Of a stretch of DNA of 16,633 bases, positions 7,681 to 14,034 are shown in pieces (the stretch's first letter is position 1; each line of letters opens with the position of its first letter). This stretch comes from Chloroflexota bacterium (GTDB lineage Bacteria; Chloroflexota; UBA6077; CF-72). Under the pieces are notes generated by a model that was not told where the DNA came from, did not search any database, and was given only the letters and a program-made list of their open reading frames with translations. The DNA lies in the NCBI GenBank assembly GCA_019247135.1, contig JAFAPL010000632.1, forward strand, positions 1 to 16,633, written 5' to 3'. Made by a program: the position numbers and the translations under genes.

Positions 7681-8220
7681 TCAGGCGCCAAGCTGCAGTT
7701 GCCAGGCAACGTTGGCGCCTTCGATCTCCAACAGCCGCTGCTTGGTGGCGACCCCGCCGGTGGCCGAAAAGCCGCCCAGCTTGCCATTCGCAGCCACGAC
7801 GCGATGGCACGGCACGACGATCGGAAACGGATTGCGCGCCAGTGCCTGCCCCACTTCGCGGGCCATGCGCGGCTCACCCAAACGCCTCGCAATCTGGCCG
7901 TAGGAGAGCGTCTCGCCTGGTCCGATCGTCCGCGCAACGTGGTAGACCCGCTGAGCGAACTCGGGCACACGCTGCATATCGAGCGGCACGTTGGATAGAT
8001 CGGCCGGTTGTCCCTGTAGCAGCGCGCACATCAGGTCGATCGCCTCGAGCACGAACTCGGGCGGAGCTGTGCTCACCGCATGCGGGAAGCGCCGCCGCAC
8101 CCGCTGGGCCACCCGCGCCGCGGCGGCTTCAGGTAGCTGGATCCCGAGCACGCCCGCTTCGCTCCACACGACAGCGCCGGTGCCGATCGCCGTCTCGAAC
8201 GTGCAAAAGCCTTGCGTCAT
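7681..8220 (-). CDS. ogt: Methylated-DNA--protein-cysteine S-methyltransferase
   Basis: Suicide repair protein that moves the alkyl group from O6-alkylguanine (and O4-alkylthymine) in DNA to its own cysteine. It has 179 residues, the usual Ogt/MGMT size. An N-terminal ribonuclease-H-like domain is followed by the DNA-binding helix-turn-helix (TLSYGQIARRLGEPRMAREVGQAL, with the Arg finger around Arg121). The active site is PCHRVV (Cys138), then the GKLGGFSATGG and KQRLLEIEGA segments. All key residues are present, so it should be active. There is no Ada-type N-terminal domain. ATG at 8220 has an AGGGG directly abutting it, too close for a classical Shine-Dalgarno. Upstream lie two copies of an 11-bp direct repeat. 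It converges on glgC with a 3-bp gap. Confidence 0.95.
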   Translation of the reverse strand: MTQGFCTFETAIGTGAVVWSEAGVLGIQLPEAAAARVAQRVRRRFPHAVSTAPPEFVLEAIDLMCALLQGQPADLSNVPLDMQRVPEFAQRVYHVARTIGPGETLSYGQIARRLGEPRMAREVGQALARNPFPIVVPCHRVVAANGKLGGFSATGGVATKQRLLEIEGANVAWQLQLGA

Positions 8221-8510
8221 CCCCTCATGAACACCCTGAAGGTCGCGTCGGTTGCGCGCAATTAGCCCATGGCGCCCGCGCGCCGGCGACGCCTGAAGGT
8301 CGACGGTTTAGCGATCCCTGTGCAATCGGGCGATTACGAGCTACGATCGGCATAGTAACGACGACTATGGGGGACACTACGCCTCGCAGAACCCCTGCCT
8401 CTCGCCAGCGCGGACGCATCGTCACGTCGCAGCCATTTGTGCCGTTACTGATTTGCAACCGCGAGTATGCGGTTCTCTCAACTCGATGTAGGGTAGCGTT
8501 CTGGGGGTAC
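8221..8510. promoter_or_regulatory. Intergenic region upstream of ogt (-) and the pilin ORF (+), with repeats and dyads
   Basis: No convincing gene is seen in these 290 bp. They contain a direct repeat CCTGAAGGTCG (8235-8245 and 8292-8302, offset 57 bp), a perfect inverted repeat CATAGT-N7-ACTATG (8351-8369), and a perfect hairpin AACCGC-GAGTAT-GCGGTT (8457-8474) 36 bp before the pilin start. The first repeat lies 15-82 bp before the ogt start codon and could be a control site for it; the second and third are on the pilin side. No clear -35/-10 pair is seen. Confidence 0.5.
8351..8369. repeat. Perfect inverted repeat CATAGT-N7-ACTATG
   Basis: Six-base arms around AACGACG form a 19-bp dyad, the size of many dimeric-repressor operators. 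It lies 130 bp upstream of ogt and 141 bp upstream of the pilin ORF. No T-tract follows, so a terminator is unlikely. The function is unknown. Confidence 0.5.
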
Positions 8511-8660
8511 ATGTATACAGGGCAACGCGCTCAGAACGTGGTTGAGTACGGGCTGCTGATCGCAACCATCGTGCTGGTCATCCTGTTGGCCGTCCCCAGT
8601 TTCAGCTCGCAGATTCAGCTCTGGTTTCAGTACCTGGCCACGCGCATCACCACGAGCTGA
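8511..8660 (+). CDS. Short Flp/TadE-like pilin protein (49 residues)
   Basis: A small membrane protein resembling the Flp pilin class: short leader MYTGQRAQ, then NVVEYGLLIATIVLVILLAV, the hydrophobic helix with the conserved Glu-Tyr pair (VEY) at its start, as in the (G/A)-x4-E-Y prepilin pattern. A prepilin peptidase could cut after the Ala or Gln before NVVEY. The tail QIQLWFQYLATRITTS is short and polar. ATG at 8511 has GGGGG 3 nt upstream; longer upstream starts in this frame are not protein-like. No tad assembly genes (ATPase, peptidase, secretin) are nearby, so the gene is an orphan and any pilus machinery would be elsewhere. It may be a true minor pilin or simply a small membrane protein. 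Confidence 0.7.
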   Translation: MYTGQRAQNVVEYGLLIATIVLVILLAVPSFSSQIQLWFQYLATRITTS

Positions 8661-8683
8661 CCCGCGTCGGCGCGGTCCCACTT

Positions 8684-8716
8684 GCTCTCGAGAGCTCCGT
8701 CGGCCTGCTCGAGAGC
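8684..8716. promoter_or_regulatory. Palindrome and direct repeat upstream of carH, possible operator
   Basis: GCTCTCGAGAGC (8684-8695) is a perfect 12-bp palindrome. Its right part, CTCGAGAGC, recurs at 8708-8716, offset exactly 21 bp (two DNA turns). Both copies lie 80-112 bp before the carH start and just after the pilin stop. Placement on one face of the helix upstream of a MerR-family gene suggests an autoregulatory site; that is inference. No U-tract follows, so a terminator is less likely. Confidence 0.4.
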
Positions 8717-8795
8717 GTGCCCTCACCTTCGACCAGGCAAGACAAAGCCATTACAAACGCGCGATACACGTTGTGCAAGACGTAGACTTCGTGTG

Positions 8796-9779
8796 ATGCA
8801 GGCTGCGTCGAGCGCCTCCGAGACTCCGCTGTACAACACCGCCGCCGTGGTGCAGCGCACGGGTGTGCCGGCCACAACCATACGCGCATGGGAGCGCCGT
8901 TACGGCTATCCGCTGCCACGCCGCGATACGGGTGGCCAGCGGCTGTACTCCGAGCGCGAGATCGAGGGCATCCGTTGGCTGGCCGATCAGACCGCCCACG
9001 GCGTGGCGATCAGCCGCGCGGTGGCCATGCTGCGGGGCGGCCACGCGGTGCCAGGGCGATCGGAAGCCGCCGCCACGCAGGCCCCACGTTCGTTTGCAAG
9101 CGTCCGGTCGGACATGCTGAATGCGCTCCTCGCGCTGGAGCTCGACCGCGCGGAGGCCGTGCTGGCGGAAGCATTTGCGCTGTACTCAGTTGAGGACGTG
9201 TGTCTGAATGTGTTCGAGCCGCTCCTGGTCGAGGTGGGCGACCGCTGGAACGCGGGCGAGCTCTCGATTGCCGAGGAGCACTACATCACCGGCTTCGTCC
9301 GCGCGCGGCTGTTCGCGTTACTCGACGCCTACCAGCGCGCGGGCGCGGCCGGTCCGCTGGTGCTGCTGGCGTGCGCGCCAGAGGAATGGCACGAGCTCGG
9401 CATCTTGCTCGTCTCGGTGTTCCTGGCTCGGCGCGGCGCCGCCGCGCGCTATCTCGGGCCGAACCTGCCACTGGACGCGCTGAAATCGTTGGTGGAGCAG
9501 CACCACCCCGCCGTCGTTGCGCTCTCCGCCCAGAGCCGAGAGACAGCCCGCAAGCTGCGCGAGGCCGCGCCGCTGCTGGCCGAGGGCCCACCACCACACC
9601 CACAACTGGTCTTCGGCGGACAGGCGTTCAACAACGACCCCGCGCTGCGCGAGGGCATGCAGGCGACGTACGTCGGCCCGAGCGCGGCGGCGGCGGCGCA
9701 AGCGATCGCCAGCATGGTCGACCGTTCCAACGGCGCAGCGGGTCCTGGAGTGCGTTCACCCAGGCGCCGGCGCGGATAG
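8796..9779 (+). CDS. carH: MerR-family transcriptional regulator with cobalamin-binding light-sensor domain (CarH/LitR type)
   Basis: Predicted adenosylcobalamin-dependent repressor: in the CarH family it is a DNA-bound tetramer in the dark and falls apart when light breaks the Co-C bond. The protein has 327 residues. The MerR winged helix is at about 11-60 (YNTAAVVQRTGVPATTIRAWERRYGYP). A four-helix cobalamin-cap domain follows (about 100-182), with the CarH signature W-x9-EH intact as Trp151, Glu161 and His162 in GDRWNAGELSIAEEH. The B12-binding Rossmann domain has the lower-ligand motif E-x-H-x-x-G as Glu197-His199-Gly202. Spacing of these residues closely parallels that in Thermus CarH. 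ATG at 8796 is the start; upstream in-frame codons are not family-like. No Shine-Dalgarno is visible, and TAGACT (8783-8788) sits 7 bp before the ATG, so the mRNA may be leaderless. It converges with uvsE. Confidence 0.9.
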   Translation: MQAASSASETPLYNTAAVVQRTGVPATTIRAWERRYGYPLPRRDTGGQRLYSEREIEGIRWLADQTAHGVAISRAVAMLRGGHAVPGRSEAAATQAPRSFASVRSDMLNALLALELDRAEAVLAEAFALYSVEDVCLNVFEPLLVEVGDRWNAGELSIAEEHYITGFVRARLFALLDAYQRAGAAGPLVLLACAPEEWHELGILLVSVFLARRGAAARYLGPNLPLDALKSLVEQHHPAVVALSAQSRETARKLREAAPLLAEGPPPHPQLVFGGQAFNNDPALREGMQATYVGPSAAAAAQAIASMVDRSNGAAGPGVRSPRRRRG

Positions 9780-9810
9780 ACACCGCACTGCCCCCTCAAC
9801 ACCCGCTCAG

Positions 9811-9841
9811 GGCCCCCACGAGCCCCGCGGCCGTGGGCGCC
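9811..9841. terminator. Hairpin between convergent carH and uvsE, possible bidirectional terminator
   Basis: GGCCCCCACG (9811-9820) pairs with CGTGGGCGCC (9832-9841) in nine of ten positions around an 11-nt loop. It is the only strong structure in the 68-bp gap between the two facing stop codons. There is no T-tract on either side, so it is not a canonical intrinsic terminator. Confidence 0.4.
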
Positions 9842-9847
9842 GGTTGG

Positions 9848-10750
9848 TCACGCCGCGATACCCAGCGTCTCGCGCAACTGAAACAGCGCCCTGTCCTTCG
9901 CCTTGGCTTCGAGCATACAGTCGAACTCGACCTCCGCCGGCGCCAGCGTGAGAAACTGGGCGAACTCGGCCGCGTCCACGTACTCCGCGTGCGCGCCCGG
10001 CCGCTGACCTTCCGCCTGGCTCGAGTAATGGATCTTCGGCACGCCGTCACGAGCGTGGTCCCAGGTTGCCGCCGCCCTGCGGATCAGGTCAGGCAGGCCG
10101 GCTTCCGCGTCTGGTCCCGCGTACACGAGGTGATGAAACGTGTCCAGGACAACCGGGGTGCCCGCGGCGGCGGAGGCACGCAGCACATCCTCGGCCCCGA
10201 ACAGGCGCTCGTCGTTTTCGAGCACGAGTCTCGCGCGCACGCCGTTGGGGAGGTCGCGGATAGCCTGGACCCAGCGATTCAGCGCGGCCTCTTTGTCGCC
10301 GTACGCCCCGCCGACATGGACGATCACCTTGTGCCGCGTGTCGACCTGGAGCGCGTCGAGCACGCGGGCGTGGAACACCAGGTCCGCGCGCGCGGCATCA
10401 AGGATCCGCGCATCTGGTGCGGACAGGACCGTGTACTGGCCCGGATGCATCGAGACGCGCACGTCGTGCTCACGAATGATCCGGCCAATCTCGCGCAGCG
10501 GCCCCCGGAACTCCGTCCACCAGGCCAGCGTGTTGACCGGGTGCGAGCCGAACGGGATCAGGTCGCTCGAGATGCGAAAGAGGCGCACCCCATGCTCGAC
10601 GTTGAAGACGATCACCCGCTTCAGCATGGCGAGGTTGAGCTCGATGAGTCCGCGCAGCCGTTCGGGCGAGGCGTTGCGGAGGATGGTCCCGCGTGGCGAG
10701 CCATGCTCCAAGCTGAGGCATACGCACGCGTAGCCCAGGCGGCGCAGCAT
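9848..10750 (-). CDS. uvsE: UV-damage endonuclease (UVDE/UvsE)
   Basis: Metal-dependent TIM-barrel nuclease that nicks DNA 5' to cyclobutane dimers, 6-4 photoproducts and some other lesions, an alternative to UvrABC repair. At 300 residues it is the normal bacterial UvsE length. It starts with the typical MLRRLGYACVCLSLE. Metal and catalytic residues are all present: His70 (FGSHP), His102 (HPGQY), His145 (IVHVGG), Glu178 (LVLEND), Asp203 and His206 (LDTFHH), Lys239 and His241 (PKIHYSS), His254 and Glu281. The frame is open 49 codons further upstream, but that stretch is unlike the family and contains the probable promoter, so ATG at 10750 is preferred. It faces carH, with a hairpin between them, and diverges from the YfhO-type gene. 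Confidence 0.95.
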   Translation of the reverse strand: MLRRLGYACVCLSLEHGSPRGTILRNASPERLRGLIELNLAMLKRVIVFNVEHGVRLFRISSDLIPFGSHPVNTLAWWTEFRGPLREIGRIIREHDVRVSMHPGQYTVLSAPDARILDAARADLVFHARVLDALQVDTRHKVIVHVGGAYGDKEAALNRWVQAIRDLPNGVRARLVLENDERLFGAEDVLRASAAAGTPVVLDTFHHLVYAGPDAEAGLPDLIRRAAATWDHARDGVPKIHYSSQAEGQRPGAHAEYVDAAEFAQFLTLAPAEVEFDCMLEAKAKDRALFQLRETLGIAA

Positions 10751-10753
10751 GTC

Positions 10754-10835
10754 AGTTGTGCACGCTCCGAGAACCGTTGCGCACCTCTCCAAGCATATGC
10801 AAGTGTGCGGGGGTTGTCCATGATCTGTACGCACC
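10754..10835. repeat. Three related 11-bp repeats around the uvsE start of transcription
   Basis: Read on the minus strand: GGTGCGTACAG (10825-10835), GGTGCGCAACG (10775-10785) and CGTGCACAACT (10754-10764). The last two are offset by 21 bp and lie in the predicted leader; the first lies just upstream of the -35. The shared core is about GTGC-N2-AAC. They could be operator half-sites; the matches are imperfect, so this is tentative. Confidence 0.35.
10792..10820 (-). promoter_or_regulatory. Predicted sigma70-type promoter of uvsE
   Basis: On the minus strand TGGACA (10815-10820) is followed after exactly 17 bp by TATGCT (10792-10797). That is 5/6 and 4/6 matches to the -35 and -10 consensus. 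Transcription would start near 10786, giving a leader of about 35 nt. The -10 overlaps a small palindrome GCATATGC (10793-10800). Confidence 0.55.
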
Positions 10836-10903
10836 TGGAAAAACGGCGGCGCACACCGAACCAAACAAGCCAGGGCGACTTCGCTGGCCGCAAACACGAG
10901 CCA

Positions 10904-10909
10904 TACAAT
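10904..10909 (+). promoter_or_regulatory. Candidate -10 element for the YfhO-type gene
   Basis: TACAAT matches five of six -10 consensus bases and lies 64 bp before the GTG start. The hexamer 17 bp upstream (TCGCTG) is a poor -35, so the assignment is weak. Confidence 0.3.
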
Positions 10910-10972
10910 TACCGGCTTGGCAATCGTTCAGCTGGGCCGGACAGCATGGCAGCAGCACCGCGCGGATAGGGC

Positions 10973-13930
10973 GTGACGACCTCTACCGGGCAGTCCTCGA
11001 GGACATTCCAGTCGCGTCGCTACCCCGTTCAGCGGTGGCAGACCGAGGACGCCAGACGCCGGATCAGCCCGACGCTTCTCGCTCTCGGCGTGATCTGGTG
11101 CTGCGCGATCGTGGTTCTCGGGCGAGGCATCTTCGGCGGCCAGCTGTACTGGGAGGGCGACACACTGACCTACTACCTCCCGGTCCTGCAAACGTACCAG
11201 AGCGCGCTCCACGACTGGCAGCTCCCGCTGTGGACTCCGTATATCTATGGAGGCCATCCGCTGCTGGCCGAAGGCGAAGGCGGCATGCTGTACCCCATCA
11301 ATGCCGTACTGACCAGGCTGTTGCCGGTTGCGCAGACGTACACGTGGCAGATGGTCATCCGCTTTGGACTGGCTGGTACGTTCGCCTTCTGGTTTGGACG
11401 CGTGCTTGGTCTACGTCACGCTGGCGCGTTGATGAGCGGTCTGGTCTTCGCATTCGGGAGCTTCATGGTGGCGCAGATGCACCACTCGAACGTGGTGGAC
11501 ACCGCCGTGTGGCTGCCAGCGGTTCTGGCTGGCGTGGAATGCGCGGTGCGAGCGCGAGGGTGGACGTGGGTGCGGTGGATCGTCCTGAGCAGCCTCGCGT
11601 TCTTCTGCGCGATGGTGGCCGTCCACGTGGAGGTTGTCCTCATGTGCGCCATGCTGGTGGTGGGCTGGTGCATTCTCCGTGCGGCCCGGCCTCGCATACG
11701 GCCAGCCGATCGCGTCGTCGCGCTGGCCACCGCGCCAGCCGTGTTCCTGTCGGGCGCGGCGCTGGCCGCCGTGCAGTGGCTCCCGCTGTTCGAGCTGAGT
11801 CAAGTGTCGAATCGCGGCGAAGGTCTGAGCTACGCATCCGCAACGGACTTCGTCTTGAGCCCGCCGGACCTGGTCACGCTCTTGTTCCCCTTTTTCTTTC
11901 AGGGTCCGGACAACCACTGGTGGACGTTGTGGCTGCACTGGGAAACGACGCTGTATGTCGGGATCGTGCCACTCGGACTCGTGCTGCTCGGTGTGGTGTT
12001 CGTGCGATCGATCGAGACCGGGTGGTTCGTCGTGTGCGGAATCGTGGGGCTGCTCATCGCCCTGGGCGAGAACAGCCCGGTCAGCCTGTTCTGGCTGCTC
12101 TGGCATGCTCCAGGACTTTCGTTCCTCCGCGCGCCAGGTCGGTTCAGCCTCTTGTGTGTGCTCGCAGCCGCCATGCTCTCCGGGTACGGGCTCCACTGGC
12201 TTGTGGACTCCGCACACAAAAAAACGTCTCTAGAGGTGTGGCTCCGCGTCCGTAGCTTCGGCATATGCATGGTGGGTTTGACGCTCGTGCTCGTGGTGGC
12301 CGGGGTGACAGTGCGCGAGTGGGTGGAGACGAATTCAACGCAGGCGCTCGCACTCATCCAACAGCAATACCTGGGCCTGCCACACGACCTGACAAATCCG
12401 GTTGATCCGTTACTCGTGTTGCGCGGTTTGACGCTCAGCCTCGATCCAGCGCACGGCCCATCCACCATGACCTTGTTGTTGCTCGGCGCATTCGGGCTTC
12501 TGCTTGCCACGTGGTCCACGGCTCCGTCTCGCGTGCACTACGCCACACTGGCGATCGTCGCAATGGTCGTCGTCGACCTGCTTGTGTTCGCGACCGGCTT
12601 CCACCAGATCTCTCCTGCCAGCGCGTTGCTCCGTCCAACTGCTGTCGCGCAGTTTCTCGCCAATCAACCCGGAGACTATCGCTACTTTGGAGGCACGAAT
12701 CCCCCGCCCGGTACGGAGCCCAATCGTTTACTGGGTCTCGGTGTGCCTGAGGCGGATGGTTACAGCTCGTTGACGCTCTCGCGCGTAGCCGACTATCTGA
12801 AGCGCGCACGTTCGGGGCCGGCATTACTCCTGGACTTGCTGCACGTGCGATACCTGGGTGCGACCGGACAAGGCTCGTCGCTCCCCACGTTTCAGGAAGT
12901 CCAGTATCAGCCCGGTCACCCGATTGTGAGCCTCACCGGCGCGGAGGCCACCCGATCCTTTGACGTCGGAGCGGGCGGTCAGTCGGCGGCCGAGCTCCGG
13001 CTCATCGGCTATTTGCTCAATGCCCGCCACATCCCCCAGGGCACGGTCGTAGCGATCGCGCACGTAGAGAGCTCCACCGGTCCCGGCCAGGACGTACCGA
13101 TACGAGCTGGAGTGGAAATCGCGGATCAGGGCATCGAGCTGCCACTCGCCGCTGCGCCGAACCACCAGCCTGCGCAGGTCGCGCTTGCGGAACCAATTCG
13201 TACAGCCGAAGGAGCGGAGTCACGGGTCCTGACGTATTTCGCCGCCATGCCGCTCGACCTCCATCCAGTCGTCTCTCGCGTGACGATCCAGTTCGCGTTG
13301 AAGGAAGGCGAAATGGACATTCTGGGGCTCGGGCTGGCCGGCTCCGACGGATCAGTCCATCAGCTCACGTCCGGTGGGAATGGCCAATCCGGCAACGCCG
13401 GGTCGTCGAGCGGTCCGATACTGTACACGGACCCGACCGCCACCGTGACCGAAAACACTTCGGTCATGGATCGGGCCTTCCTCGTGTACAGCGCGCGGAC
13501 AGTGGCGGCGGACTCCAGCGCGCTGGATGCGCTCGTCGCACCGGGTTTCGATCCGCGCGAGTCGGTGCTCCTGGAAGCACCGGTACCGACTGATCTGCCG
13601 GGCGTTCGACCGGATGGCGGCTCGGTGACACTGCTCGACCAGAGCAGCGGGTCCGTTCAGATCGACGTCCGCACGCCGCAGCCCGCCATCCTGGTGCTTG
13701 CCGATACGAATTATGCCGGCTGGTCTGCAAGCATCAACGGCGCGCCCACGCCGGTTGTCACCGCCGACTATCTGTTCCGCGCGGTCGAGGTGCCAGCCGG
13801 TGAGCATACAGTCCAGTTTGTGTTTAGCCCCGCCACGTTCAAGATCGGCGCTGTTATCAGTCTGCTGGCTCTGATGCTGTCGGCGGCCCTGCTCGGCATT
13901 CCCGTCCTACGCGCCCGCACCGCGCGTTGA
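10973..13930 (+). CDS. YfhO-family multi-pass membrane protein (putative GT-C-type glycosyltransferase)
   Basis: Very large membrane protein, 985 residues. The N-terminal half is polytopic, with about a dozen predicted helices. The first helix (about 32-52) is followed by an extracytoplasmic loop [15 protein letters not shown], whose acidic Asp63 is placed like the catalytic Asp of GT-C lipid-sugar transferases, and then [22 protein letters not shown]. The C-terminal half is extracytoplasmic and beta-rich, and ends in the YfhO hallmark: [36 protein letters not shown] and a final membrane helix. Characterised YfhO homologues act in cell-envelope glycosylation; the acceptor here is unknown. The start is GTG at 10973 with GGATAGG just upstream. 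The gene stands alone between uvsE (divergent) and the NB-ARC regulator. No frameshift is seen. Confidence 0.85.
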   Translation: MTTSTGQSSRTFQSRRYPVQRWQTEDARRRISPTLLALGVIWCCAIVVLGRGIFGGQLYWEGDTLTYYLPVLQTYQSALHDWQLPLWTPYIYGGHPLLAEGEGGMLYPINAVLTRLLPVAQTYTWQMVIRFGLAGTFAFWFGRVLGLRHAGALMSGLVFAFGSFMVAQMHHSNVVDTAVWLPAVLAGVECAVRARGWTWVRWIVLSSLAFFCAMVAVHVEVVLMCAMLVVGWCILRAARPRIRPADRVVALATAPAVFLSGAALAAVQWLPLFELSQVSNRGEGLSYASATDFVLSPPDLVTLLFPFFFQGPDNHWWTLWLHWETTLYVGIVPLGLVLLGVVFVRSIETGWFVVCGIVGLLIALGENSPVSLFWLLWHAPGLSFLRAPGRFSLLCVLAAAMLSGYGLHWLVDSAHKKTSLEVWLRVRSFGICMVGLTLVLVVAGVTVREWVETNSTQALALIQQQYLGLPHDLTNPVDPLLVLRGLTLSLDPAHGPSTMTLLLLGAFGLLLATWSTAPSRVHYATLAIVAMVVVDLLVFATGFHQISPASALLRPTAVAQFLANQPGDYRYFGGTNPPPGTEPNRLLGLGVPEADGYSSLTLSRVADYLKRARSGPALLLDLLHVRYLGATGQGSSLPTFQEVQYQPGHPIVSLTGAEATRSFDVGAGGQSAAELRLIGYLLNARHIPQGTVVAIAHVESSTGPGQDVPIRAGVEIADQGIELPLAAAPNHQPAQVALAEPIRTAEGAESRVLTYFAAMPLDLHPVVSRVTIQFALKEGEMDILGLGLAGSDGSVHQLTSGGNGQSGNAGSSSGPILYTDPTATVTENTSVMDRAFLVYSARTVAADSSALDALVAPGFDPRESVLLEAPVPTDLPGVRPDGGSVTLLDQSSGSVQIDVRTPQPAILVLADTNYAGWSASINGAPTPVVTADYLFRAVEVPAGEHTVQFVFSPATFKIGAVISLLALMLSAALLGIPVLRARTAR

Positions 13931-13974
13931 AGCTTGGCCGCCCACGACGCCGCGCTTTACGAAACACCAGTAGT

Positions 13975-13991
13975 CGCGTCTCGCCGACGCG
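13975..13991. promoter_or_regulatory. Dyad CGCGTC-N5-GACGCG upstream of the NB-ARC regulator promoter
   Basis: Perfect 6-bp arms around TCGCC. It ends 7 bp before the predicted -35, so it is placed like an operator; it also lies 45 bp after the stop of the YfhO-type gene and could act as a weak terminator hairpin, though no T-tract follows. Confidence 0.4.
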
Positions 13992-13998
13992 TGCGCCG

Positions 13999-14027
13999 TT
14001 GGCAGGTGATCGGCTACTCGGTACACT
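13999..14027 (+). promoter_or_regulatory. Predicted promoter of the NB-ARC/TPR regulator, leaderless
   Basis: TTGGCA (13999-14004), a 17-bp spacer, then TACACT (14022-14027). These match 5/6 and 4/6 of the consensus. The expected start of transcription, about 7 bp after the -10, falls on or next to the GTG at 14035. This placement decides the start chosen for the gene and implies a leaderless mRNA. Confidence 0.6.
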
Positions 14028-14034
14028 TTGCTGC

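Noticed and set aside
7842..8510. Long upstream extension of the pilin frame
   Set aside because: It is antisense to ogt and then crosses non-coding DNA with dyads; only the last 49 codons look like a protein.
8682..8795. Earlier start for carH
   Set aside because: The added residues are Arg/Cys-rich and unlike MerR proteins, and the segment holds the repeat upstream of the gene.
10751..10897. 49-codon extension of uvsE
   Set aside because: It contains the predicted -35/-10, and UvsE proteins start at the MLRRLGY-like segment.
9200..10969. 589-codon open frame on the + strand across carH and uvsE
   Set aside because: It runs out of frame through carH and antisense to uvsE, both of which have complete family motifs; its product is Arg/Pro/Ala-rich with no recognisable domain.
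10946..10969. Seven-codon ORF (MAAAPRG) just before the YfhO-type gene, possible leader peptide
   Set aside because: Too short to judge; no run of regulatory codons and no attenuator structure follows.
13927..14034. TTG start overlapping the stop of the YfhO-type gene for the NB-ARC regulator
   Set aside because: The added stretch is not conserved-looking, and a good promoter lies inside it.
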